DNA of 9,795 nt, taken from positions 1 through 9,795 of the forward strand of contig CAWVWF010000134.1 of the NCBI GenBank assembly GCA_963933885.1. The letters are read 5' to 3'. The DNA is from CAWVWF01 sp963933885. Lineage in GTDB: Bacteria > Bacteroidota > Bacteroidia > Flavobacteriales_C > GCA-002722245. Numbering within the stretch: the stretch's first letter is position 1; each line of letters begins with the position of its first letter. Below the pieces are notes generated by a model. That model was not told the DNA's origin. It saw only the letters and a program-made list of their open reading frames with translations, and searched no databases. Both the position numbers and the translations under genes were made by a program. Shown in pieces: positions 1 through 7,800 of the stretch.

Positions 1-41
1 CTATTAATTAACATTAGCCCATTGTTTAGATTCAAAAAAAT

Positions 42-315
42 TGGACTTGAAAAACTGGACTACCTAGTAAATTTTGGACTACTTTTCTCAGGCCGCTTTG
101 TTCATAAATCCTATTAATTTAACTTCCATTTCTAAAGGAGAGAGGTAACCTAAAGAAGCGTGTAATCTTTTGTTGTTATACCAGTTGATATAGTCTTCAA
201 TAGAATCGGATAATTGCTCAAATGAAGTAAACTTAAACCTGTACAACCATTCATGTTTAATTGTTTTAAAAAAGCTTTCAGCTACAGCGTTGTCCCAACA
301 ATTTCCTTTTCTACT
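42..315 (-). mobile_element. 3' remnant of an IS3-family insertion sequence
   Basis: This is the distal part of an IS3-type element: the end of the transposase gene plus a short non-coding end. The non-coding part (about 42-87) carries TGGACT three times, starting at 42, 56 and 75, with TGGACTAC exactly repeated at 56 and 75. One of these probably marks the terminal inverted repeat, but the exact boundary cannot be fixed without an intact copy. The 5' two thirds of the element are missing. Confidence 0.55.
88..315 (-). pseudogene. IS3-family transposase (OrfB, integrase core), C-terminal fragment
   Basis: The minus strand encodes 75 residues ending in TGA at 88-90, starting SRKGNCWDNAVAESFF and continuing through KTIKHEWLYRF, YINWYNNKRLHASLGYLSP and GFMNKAA. 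This is the C-terminal end of the IS3-family DDE transposase/integrase core. The Glu of AESFF (codon 277-279) is the third residue of the DDE triad, and the WYN..R.H..LGY.SP block is typical of the family. The first two catalytic Asp residues and everything upstream (roughly 200 residues in an intact OrfB) are absent. The frame reaches an in-frame stop at 334-336 after a few residues that do not look like transposase and that lie inside a palindrome. No start codon is present, so this is a dead relic. Confidence 0.9.
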
Positions 316-319
316 TAAA

Positions 320-344
320 TTAATTGGTGACAGTCACCAATTAA
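320..344. repeat. Perfect 25-nt palindrome
   Basis: The arms TTAATTGGTGAC (320-331) and GTCACCAATTAA (333-344) are exact reverse complements around a single A at 332. It sits directly at the point where the IS3 transposase homology ends. No T-run follows on either strand, so it does not look like an intrinsic terminator. It resembles a REP-like or transposon-end palindrome, but no family can be assigned from one copy. Confidence 0.85.
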
Positions 345-439
345 AGACAGCACTAAAACAGGGCAAACGCATTAAAATTTCAGTGTTTTTTTCAAATACT
401 CCTCATTATTAAGTATCATTGGGGACTTTTTAAAGTATT

Positions 440-682
440 TAATAGGGTTACTCATTTAAGTCGCAAACAAAAAAATTATACCGCTTGTTTTCAGTAAGTT
501 AATGGGATGCATAAATAATTTAATGAAAATTGAACTAGACTCGTAATACCTTTCGATATGGATGTAATGAATTGACAACTAGTGTTAAATGTGAAAATGC
601 TATTTTTTAAAAATTATTCTAAAAACGCTAAAAAATTAAATATCAGATAGTTGAAATATGACTTGAATGGGTAACCCTATTA
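440..682. mobile_element. MITE-like element with 23-bp terminal inverted repeats
   Basis: The left end (440-462) contains ATAGGGTTAC followed by TCATTTAAGTC. The right end (660-682), read on the other strand, contains ATAGGGTTAC followed by CCATTCAAGTC. Over 23 nt the two ends differ at only two positions. If the element proper runs from TAGGG at 443 to CCCTA at 679 (237 bp), the flanking 8-mers are GTATTTAA (435-442) and TTATTTAA (680-687), a target-site duplication with one mismatch. The interior is AT-rich with no open frame, so the element is non-autonomous. A third, closely matching end occurs at 9744-9764. An 8-bp duplication would fit several IS families (for example ISL3 or IS1595), but the family is not identified. 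Confidence 0.75.
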
Positions 683-855
683 TTTAATAGATATACAAGT
701 AGTGAAACCTACTCTTCAATCTAACAAAAAAACTACTAATGTTAAAAAAGAAAATTTTCACATTATTTGAAGAACGCTAAATTAGCATAGTAAAGGAAGG
801 TTTAATATAGTTCCCGAATTTTAAGATAGACTTGTATCTCTAGATGAAAACAGAA

Positions 856-2991
856 TTACTTCTTATAGATAATTTCAGAGATACCTTCGATCTTTCCAAC
901 AACACGGAATTCAGTTCTACGGTTCATTTGTCTACCAACCGGATCATCGCTACCATCTTCATTTTCATTTGGAGCAACAGGTTGTTTTTCACCATATCCT
1001 TTTGCTTTCAACCTCTTCCTTTCTATACCTTTTTTCACTACAAGATAATCTACAACAGATTGAGCTCGTTTTTGAGATAGCTTTTGGTTATAAACATCGC
1101 TTCCTCTAGAATCTGTATGAGAGCCTATTTCTGCAATAATTTGAGGGTTAGTTTTCAATATTTCAAAAATGGTTGTATCAATTACAATTTTAGAACTGTC
1201 AAGTAAAGCAAACTTGTCAAACTCATAATAGATGTTTTTAACGATGATTGGCTTAAGAGAAAACTTAGACATATAGAAATCCTTTTTAATTGTATCAGAT
1301 TCCGTTGTATTACGCATATCAACTGAGAAGTCTTGATTAAAATAGTTCTCTCCTCCTGCTTTAATATTGTACTCTTTTCCTTGTTCTAGAGTGAAATGAT
1401 AATCCCCATTCTCTTCAGGTAAAATTGACTTTATAACCATTTCACCTCCCTCAATAGAATCATCAAGTAAAACAAGAGATAATCTAATTGACCTAGCTGG
1501 CAAAGTATCTATTGACTCTTCGTTTTCTACTAAATCATACACATTCCCTGAAATACCAAGTCTTACATAATGATTTTGTTGATAATGGTAAATATCAGGA
1601 CAACACGTTGGGTTTTTTAAAGCAACTGAACCAATACGGTTGGAAACAAAATATCCTTCCTCGTTATCTGGAGTCAATACAAAAAACTGTTCGTTAACAT
1701 TTGTATTGATCGGGAAACCAAGGTTTTTTGGTGCTGTCCATGTTTTTAAGCTTCCTATAGTACTAAAAATATCATAACCTCCTAAACCTGGCCAACCTTG
1801 AGAACTAAAATACATCGTCTTTTGATCAAAGTTATAATATGGCGACATTTCATTTAACTTTGTATTAATTTTTGTTCCTGCATTCTTAGGTTTCTTCCAA
1901 GCCTTCTTTTTCGCTACCCATTCTGAATACCAAATATCTAAACCACCTTTCCCACCTGTTCTATCACTTATATAATATAGAACTTCTTGTTCTTTAGCGC
2001 TGTCCCAACCAATAGCTGGATGATAGTTGTTTGCTTTTCCTGCAGGACCTTTAGCTACATTTATAAGCTCTGGCATTGCAACAGGCTCTGTCCAATCTCC
2101 ATCTTCAAACTTAGACTCGTAGATATTCCAAGTTAAAATGTTTTTCCAATCTCTACTTCCTCTGGCGAAATAAAATCTTTGAGAATCCAAACTAAAAGTT
2201 CCATACCCATTATGAGTTTCAGGCTTATTAAAGAAACCCATTTCGTATTCTTCTATAAAAGTCCAAGTAGTATCAGAAGTTCTTTTTGCCAAATACATTT
2301 TCTTCAACGGTTCAACCGCATTTGAATCATTCTCATCAACATAAACAATACTATCAGATCTCAATGAACCATAAAGCAATAAAGAATCATTTAAGGGAAT
2401 AGGTGCAAAATCAACATGCGCTTTATTTATTGAAGTATCTAAATGAGACACTCTAATATCAAGCGTATCTTGTATGAACTTCATCGCACTATCACATCCA
2501 ACAATATAATATTTCATTTGAATCTTATACATTCTAGCATCATCCTCTTTGTACGATTTTTTGAATTTTAGAAAGTTTTGTTTCGCCTCTGGATATTTAC
2601 CATTCATCATTTGCATGTGCGCAAGGTAAAATTCAGATTCAGGATGCTTCTTAGGGTATTCTTCTAAAACCTTAGCATAAGTTTTTTCCGCCATTTCATA
2701 GTAATGAGACAATCGGTAACATTCTGCTAAATGGTAATATGTATTATGCTGAAGTCGCTTTCTATTGAAATTAAACAAACCACCTTTTTCAATTTTAGCC
2801 TCGTTAAGACTTAAGAATTTCTTGAAATAAATAATTGCTCCAAAGTGATCTCCTTTTTTAAGAGACTTATTACCTGCTTTATAAACAGTAAGCGATTTCG
2901 AATCTAACACGTTCAGATCTGCTTGTCCATTGGACTGAAGACCAAAAACAACGAAAGTTATAAGAAGTATAATTTTTTTAAGACGGATCAT
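856..2991 (-). CDS. PorE-like T9SS protein: TPR, beta-propeller, OmpA peptidoglycan-binding domain
   Basis: A 711-residue exported protein that probably ties T9SS outer-membrane machinery to peptidoglycan. An N-terminal signal peptide (about 1-23, ending SNGQ, no lipobox Cys) is followed by TPR-like helices (about 30-150), a WD40/PD40-type beta-propeller (about 185-470, with blade motifs such as YYISDRTGGKGGLDIW, MYFSSQGWPGLGGYDIF and GYFVSNRIGS), a carboxypeptidase-regulatory-like beta-sandwich (about 470-575) and an OmpA C-terminal domain (about 583-697). The OmpA domain shows YYEFDK, HTDSRG, N..LS..RA..V..YL and NRRTEF, including the Asp and Arg positions used to bind peptidoglycan. This domain order matches PorE of Porphyromonas gingivalis, though such proteins are multicopy in Bacteroidota, so it is called a paralogue. 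It is the last gene of the operon. Its ATG overlaps the upstream TGA by 4 nt (ATGA), which suggests translational coupling. Confidence 0.92.
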   Translation of the reverse strand: MIRLKKIILLITFVVFGLQSNGQADLNVLDSKSLTVYKAGNKSLKKGDHFGAIIYFKKFLSLNEAKIEKGGLFNFNRKRLQHNTYYHLAECYRLSHYYEMAEKTYAKVLEEYPKKHPESEFYLAHMQMMNGKYPEAKQNFLKFKKSYKEDDARMYKIQMKYYIVGCDSAMKFIQDTLDIRVSHLDTSINKAHVDFAPIPLNDSLLLYGSLRSDSIVYVDENDSNAVEPLKKMYLAKRTSDTTWTFIEEYEMGFFNKPETHNGYGTFSLDSQRFYFARGSRDWKNILTWNIYESKFEDGDWTEPVAMPELINVAKGPAGKANNYHPAIGWDSAKEQEVLYYISDRTGGKGGLDIWYSEWVAKKKAWKKPKNAGTKINTKLNEMSPYYNFDQKTMYFSSQGWPGLGGYDIFSTIGSLKTWTAPKNLGFPINTNVNEQFFVLTPDNEEGYFVSNRIGSVALKNPTCCPDIYHYQQNHYVRLGISGNVYDLVENEESIDTLPARSIRLSLVLLDDSIEGGEMVIKSILPEENGDYHFTLEQGKEYNIKAGGENYFNQDFSVDMRNTTESDTIKKDFYMSKFSLKPIIVKNIYYEFDKFALLDSSKIVIDTTIFEILKTNPQIIAEIGSHTDSRGSDVYNQKLSQKRAQSVVDYLVVKKGIERKRLKAKGYGEKQPVAPNENEDGSDDPVGRQMNRRTEFRVVGKIEGISEIIYKK

Positions 2992-4001
2992 AAATCACAA
3001 GGAACTATAAAGATAGATGGTTCAGAACTTTTAGCAATATATATTACCGACAACTCAAAAGCTCCACGGTAATGCGTTACAGAAGACAAATCAGATACAT
3101 TAATATCATAACTAATTCCAACTTGCCATTCTTGACGTTTTGCACCAATAATTAAATTCATCGCATCATAATTTCTATTAAATCCATCACGATAATTAAT
3201 TCCTGCAAAAACTTGATCAATTTTAGTTTTGTGATCTTGTACTTTCATTTTAGCAAGAGCACCTAAAACTAAATCTTGTCCTTTTATTTGGTACATGTAC
3301 AAAGCGTTAGGAGCAATCACAATCTTATCACTCAACTTATAGTTTATTTTTAAATTGTAAACATGACGTAACGTTAAATCATTGTGGTCACCTAAGAAAG
3401 ATTCTTCTGGTGTATTAACATGAAACCACGCTAACCCAATTTCAGGGTAAAGCTTATCTCCGAACTGACGTCCCCACCCTACTCCAAAGTTAAGATCAAA
3501 CATATAATCATTTGTTTGACTAAAGATCTCACCATTACCAATTCCTACAGAATTAGAGAATTCTCCTTTATCAGTATCCCATTGTACAGGATAACTGTAA
3601 GCATTTGGATCAATTCCTTTATGTAACAAACCTAATTGAATACCTCCACTAAAACGGTTTCCTTTAATGTTTTTACTATACCCTCCAGAAACTTGTAATT
3701 TGTTTTGCATTAAATCACCAATCGAAGAACGATCGTTTGCAAATGTAATACCTGCACTAATTTCTTGATTGTAAACCTTGAAAATTCTATCGTAACTAAC
3801 ACCAAAAGTTTTATACTGCTTTTCCATAATAGCAGCCCATTGAGATCTGAAATTTCCTACAATTCTATAATCTCCATCAAAACGTCCAGTTTCTCCAGGA
3901 TTTAAATTTAACGGTGAAAACATCCATTGTGTGAAATGAATGTCTTGAGCTTTGAGCCCTCCCGAAGAAATTAATAATATGAATAATAACTTTTTTACCA
4001 T
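2988..4001 (-). CDS. PorP/SprF-family type IX secretion outer-membrane protein
   Basis: A 337-residue protein with a signal peptide of about 18 residues (MVKKLLFILLISSGGLKA, then QDIHFTQ). The mature N-terminus carries the family signature: a D.HFTQ....PL.LNPG.TG segment followed by GDYRIVGNFRSQW (about residues 19-56). The rest is rich in aromatic, alternating segments expected of an outer-membrane beta-barrel, and it ends with the characteristic late Cys (IVPCDL). Family members such as SprF of Flavobacterium johnsoniae are needed for secretion or surface display of type B sorting-domain cargo, here most simply the giant PKD protein encoded divergently. It is the middle gene of the operon: it overlaps the upstream gene by 7 nt (3995-4001) and the downstream gene by 4 nt. 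AAAGGAAG lies about 10 nt before the ATG. The specific paralogue name is not assigned. Confidence 0.93.
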   Translation of the reverse strand: MVKKLLFILLISSGGLKAQDIHFTQWMFSPLNLNPGETGRFDGDYRIVGNFRSQWAAIMEKQYKTFGVSYDRIFKVYNQEISAGITFANDRSSIGDLMQNKLQVSGGYSKNIKGNRFSGGIQLGLLHKGIDPNAYSYPVQWDTDKGEFSNSVGIGNGEIFSQTNDYMFDLNFGVGWGRQFGDKLYPEIGLAWFHVNTPEESFLGDHNDLTLRHVYNLKINYKLSDKIVIAPNALYMYQIKGQDLVLGALAKMKVQDHKTKIDQVFAGINYRDGFNRNYDAMNLIIGAKRQEWQVGISYDINVSDLSSVTHYRGAFELSVIYIAKSSEPSIFIVPCDL

Positions 4002-4786
4002 AAGTAGTTTCTTCCTTTCAAAATAACCTCAGCCATTTTATTATACTGCTCAATTGTAAATGATGCTCTACATAATGGAGAATACCATGACATGAAATTA
4101 CAAACGTCTGGCACATAATAATGACCATTCGCATCTAAAGCTGGTGAAATTGCGTCATAACTTAAATGACAAGCTCCATCAGCAGTACCACCCGGATCAG
4201 CAGGTGTATCACAAATTTTATCTCCCGCTGTAGAACAGTTAGAAGCATCTGCTAACTCATCTCCAATAAAAGAAGTGTAATTCAATCCGAAAAACCTTCC
4301 TAATGCATAATTAATTGTAGCACCATCAGTAGCTGTAGACTTAGTAATAAAAATAGCATTTGTAAGTGGATCGTTTAAATCTGGTAGTATTGTATCTCCT
4401 AATTGTGCAAGTGTTAAAGAAGGATCTCCAATTACTTCTTCCACAAAATATAGATTGATAACATTTTTCACTTGATGAATAGTTGCAATTTCTTTATCCT
4501 CCTGATTAACATTCACCTTAGATTGACGAGCGTTTGGTAACACAGTATATTTACATAAATTAAACGTAACACAGATATCTCCAAAAGAAGCGTTTAAATC
4601 GTTAATAGCTAACTGAACATTTGCTTGCGTTATATTAGCAAGACCCATTGTATCTTCAAGTACCCAAACAGCTACAGAAAAATTCTTCCCAACACAATCG
4701 TTAATACTAGGAACGTTTTTATGATTTTGCGCCTGCGAAACATTGGCGAAAAATATTCCTATAAGTAAAATAAAAATCTTCTGCAT
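3995..4786 (-). CDS. M43/pappalysin-like protein with destroyed zinc site (pseudo-protease)
   Basis: A 263-residue exported protein, first gene of the minus-strand operon. The signal peptide covers about residues 1-20 (MQKIFILLIGIFFANVSQAQ). The C-terminal half resembles M43 (pappalysin/cytophagalysin) metalloproteases: GDELADASNCSTAGDKICDT (about 175-194) matches the conserved block after the zinc motif, and CNFMSWYSPLCR (229-240) matches the Met-turn. In the place of the usual HExxHxxGxxH motif the protein reads YALGRFFGLNY (160-170), so the His, Glu, His and His are Tyr, Ala, Arg and Tyr while the scaffold Gly residues remain. Catalysis by the family mechanism therefore seems impossible. 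Eight cysteines suggest disulfides. There is no T9SS C-terminal sorting domain (it ends NYLW), so Sec export to the periplasm is the likely fate. Its role is unknown; the operon context suggests an accessory function for T9SS export. Confidence 0.82.
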   Translation of the reverse strand: MQKIFILLIGIFFANVSQAQNHKNVPSINDCVGKNFSVAVWVLEDTMGLANITQANVQLAINDLNASFGDICVTFNLCKYTVLPNARQSKVNVNQEDKEIATIHQVKNVINLYFVEEVIGDPSLTLAQLGDTILPDLNDPLTNAIFITKSTATDGATINYALGRFFGLNYTSFIGDELADASNCSTAGDKICDTPADPGGTADGACHLSYDAISPALDANGHYYVPDVCNFMSWYSPLCRASFTIEQYNKMAEVILKGRNYLW

Positions 4787-4802
4787 GAGCTAAATTGAAA
4801 GC

Positions 4803-4810
4803 CAAATATA
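4803..4810 (-). promoter_or_regulatory. Candidate -7 box for the three-gene operon
   Basis: The minus strand reads TATATTTG here, an exact fit to the Bacteroidota TAnnTTTG -7 element, 16 nt before the ATG at 4786. No clear TTTG -33 element is seen at the expected spacing, so the call rests on the -7 box and its position. Confidence 0.5.
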
Positions 4811-4862
4811 AGATTTATAATGAATATTTATAAAAAAATATAGCGCGAAAAATTTAAAATGT

Positions 4863-4870
4863 TACATTTG
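4863..4870 (+). promoter_or_regulatory. Candidate -7 box for the giant PKD gene
   Basis: TACATTTG fits the Bacteroidota TAnnTTTG -7 element exactly and ends 22 nt before the proposed TTG start at 4893. A matching -33 TTTG is not obvious. Together with the opposing box at 4803-4810 it makes the 106-nt intergenic region a compact divergent promoter. Confidence 0.5.
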
Positions 4871-4892
4871 CTTTAAGTAAATCCACTTTATT

Positions 4893-7800
4893 TTGAGACA
4901 TATTTTAAAAGTACTTTTCCTTTTAATGGCATTTAGCCATCTAACTGAAGCCCAGATCGTAGTGTCAGATACTGCAGACTGTGCACCCTTTACAGATGTT
5001 CAATTTAATTCCACTGCCGGTGTTGGTGATTGGGATTTTGGTGATGGCGCAAGTGCTATTAATGTTGATAATGCAAAACACACTTTTAGTCAGCCTGGAA
5101 CATATTCCGTTACTTTCTCACAAGGAAACGTTATTGTAGACACGCAAGAAATAATTGTATTTGGAAATCCAAATCCGACATTCACACTTGTAGGTGATTC
5201 TAGTGGATGTATTCCATTTAGTGTTCCTTTTGTTGATCAATCAACAGGTGATGGGACATCAACAATTGTAGATTGGCAATGGACATTTGGTGATGGTGGA
5301 TCATCAAGTTCACAAAATCCAACCTATGTATATAGTCTTGTAGGAGAGTTTACTGTTTCCTTAATTGTAACTGATGACAATGGATGTGATTCTGCCCACG
5401 TTGTTCCAAAATTAATATCAACTTCAACTCCTCCAACAGCTAGTTTTACAAACTCTACATTAACATCTTGTAACGCACCATTAGTAGTAAGTTTCACGAA
5501 CAACTCGTTAAACAGTACTGGAGGAACAACAGATTTAACATATGAATGGGATTTTGGTGGAGGAATAACTTCAACGCTTAGAGACCCCGCTGATGTTACT
5601 TATACTACGGAAGGTCCTATCACAATAACGCTAAAAGTTACTGAATCAGGAGGATGTTCTCACACTATTACAAGAACAGGAAACATTGGTAAGCCAACCA
5701 CAATTATAACAGTTGCTGATACAATATGTATAAATACACCAGAAACTTTCACAAACAGTTCTTTAGGAGGAACTTCTTGGAACTGGTCCTTTAGTAATGG
5801 TAGCACATCAACAACCAAAAACCCTATTGAAACCTTTAACACTGCAGGTATTCACACGGTTACCTTAACTGCAACACAGAGTGGTTGTTCTGATGACACA
5901 ACAGTTTCCTTTTTTGTACAAGAAATTATTCCAAATTTTAAAATAGTACCAACATATTTATGCCAAGAACCTTGGTGTTTCGAAGCAATACAACAAACAT
6001 CTGGAGGATCTGATAATTTCTCTTGGGACTTTGGCGATGGTTCACCTGGAGGAACTGGAGATACAGCAAACCATTGTTACACACTTGACACGAATATCTA
6101 TACTGTTTACGATCCTATTTATCACGATGTAACATTATTTGCCAGTTCAAAATGGGGATGTTTTGCTGAACAGATACTCATTGATACAATTTCTCCAGTT
6201 AGCGCATTTTTCTCTCCAGACACAGCCCAGGGTTGTGCTCCTTTAACTGTTGAGTTTTCTGATTCAACAAGATCAAGAGAAGGTATTGTAAGTTGGGAAT
6301 GGGATTTCGGAGACGGAACAACATCTACAAGTCAAAATCCGACACATACTTATCCAGACACCGGTCATTTCACAGTAATGTTAATTGCTGAAAACGCAAT
6401 AGGATGTAAAGACACATCATATCCTGTAATGATTGATGTTGGTGAAAAAATTAATTTAGATTTCACTATTGCACCAACTACAGTTTGTTTAGGTGATTCG
6501 GTTACTTTCACTGACATATCAGGAAGTACTGAGATAGATTACTGGCACTTCGGAACAGATGGAGGAAGGTCAGGAAGTTGTCCAGATCAAGACAGCCAAA
6601 GTTGGGTATATTCAAATGAAACAGGATTACATGATGTTACTTTCTCTGCAAATATAAATGGTTGTATTTCTGATACAACTATTGCAGATGCAGTGACAGT
6701 TCAAGGACCATCAAGTAAATTTTTATTCAATGGAAATTGTGATACACCGTTTTTATATTCCTTTGATGCAACATTAAGCGATGTTGAATCATTCACTTGG
6801 GATTTTGGTGATGGAACAGTATTAAACTCAGTTGATGTAAATGACACATTAATCAACCATACTTACGCTGCAACTGGAGATTATACAGTATACTTTATAT
6901 CACAAAACACTACTTCAGGTTGTGCAAACGATACTGATTCTTTAGTTGTTCATGTAAGAGAGATATATGCAGAAATCACTGGTGATTCAATACTTTGTTC
7001 TGGAATTACTTATATATTTTCTTCTGCTAATTCTATTGACACGCATAATAGCTGTAATGATGGCTTTAGATGGGACTTAGGAGATGGATCTGAACCGGCA
7101 GTTAAAGCAAATACTGATCACTCTTACAATTTTGCTGACACTGGAGTTTATGAAATTAGAATGATAACTAAAGACATTAATTTATGTTACGATACAGCTT
7201 TCAGAGAAGTAAGAGTAACAAGAATTGATGTAGGTTTCACATTAACTCCTGCAACAGGATGTTTACCACTTTTGGTTAACTTTACTGACACATCTTATTC
7301 AGATACTTTATTTACTAAATGGGATTGGACTTTTGGAAACGGAACGACTTCTTCACTTCAAAATCCAACAGTAACATATACGAGCACTAGCACCAATCAA
7401 TATGAAATAATATTAACTGCAACGGATTCCTTAGGATGTGTTGATGCTGATACAGCTTATGTTAACCCTACAATTCCTGACACTAATTTTGTTGCAAATG
7501 ACAGAACACTTTGTATCGATGATTCAGCATTATTTACCTTAAGTGGTGGTGCAAAAATAGCGTCTGCATCTTGGGACTTTGGTGATGGTGGAACCTCAAC
7601 GGCATTAAATCCATGGCATACTTTCAATACTGCTGGTGATTTCACAGTTAGCGTTACAGTAATTGACACAAATGGATGTACAGGAACAAAAACAAGAACT
7701 ACATATATTGAAGTAGATGACTATCCGGAAGCTTTATTTATGACTAACGTTGATACTAACAGTGTAATTTGTTATCCTGTTGTAATAAGTTTTATAGATA

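Larger units (their letters stand above)
316..855. other. Non-coding, element-rich interval
   Basis: About 540 bases without a supportable gene. It contains the palindrome at 320-344 and the inverted-repeat element at 440-682. The remaining pieces (345-439 and 683-855) are AT-rich with stops in all frames. The only hint of former coding is a 16-codon minus-strand run ending at a TAA at 372-374, too short to call. No RNA gene, CRISPR repeat or convincing terminator is seen. Confidence 0.6.

Noticed and set aside
320..344. The perfect palindrome as an intrinsic terminator or Crp-like operator
   Set aside because: No T-run follows on either strand, no gene end or promoter is adjacent, and the spacing does not fit a Crp/Fnr half-site pair.
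372..439. Possible tail of a minus-strand gene (MILNNEEYLKKTLKF, stop at 372-374) interrupted by the 440-682 element
   Set aside because: Removing the element and one target copy keeps the frame open for only about 30 codons before a TGA, with no start and no recognisable family. This is too little to call a gene.
700..715. Hairpin AGTAG / CTACT
   Set aside because: Its five-base stem in intergenic DNA has no supporting context.
823..840. Small hairpin after the stop of the PorE-like gene (AGATA and TATCT arms) as an operon terminator
   Set aside because: It has only five base pairs, almost all A/T, and no good U-run, so it cannot be distinguished from chance in AT-rich DNA.
844..1080. Plus-strand 78-codon open frame over the end of the PorE-like gene
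   Set aside because: It lies antisense to the well-supported OmpA domain, has low-complexity composition rich in Phe and Ile, and matches no family. It is a shadow frame.
3995..4786. Calling this gene an active zinc metalloprotease from its overall similarity
   Set aside because: The zinc ligands and the catalytic Glu are all replaced, so an active-enzyme annotation is not supported.
5660..5842. Minus-strand frame inside the PKD gene, with similar ones at 7457-7669 (minus) and 8230-8415 (plus)
   Set aside because: They are shadows of the repeated PKD coding sequence; the real frame is continuous through all of them.
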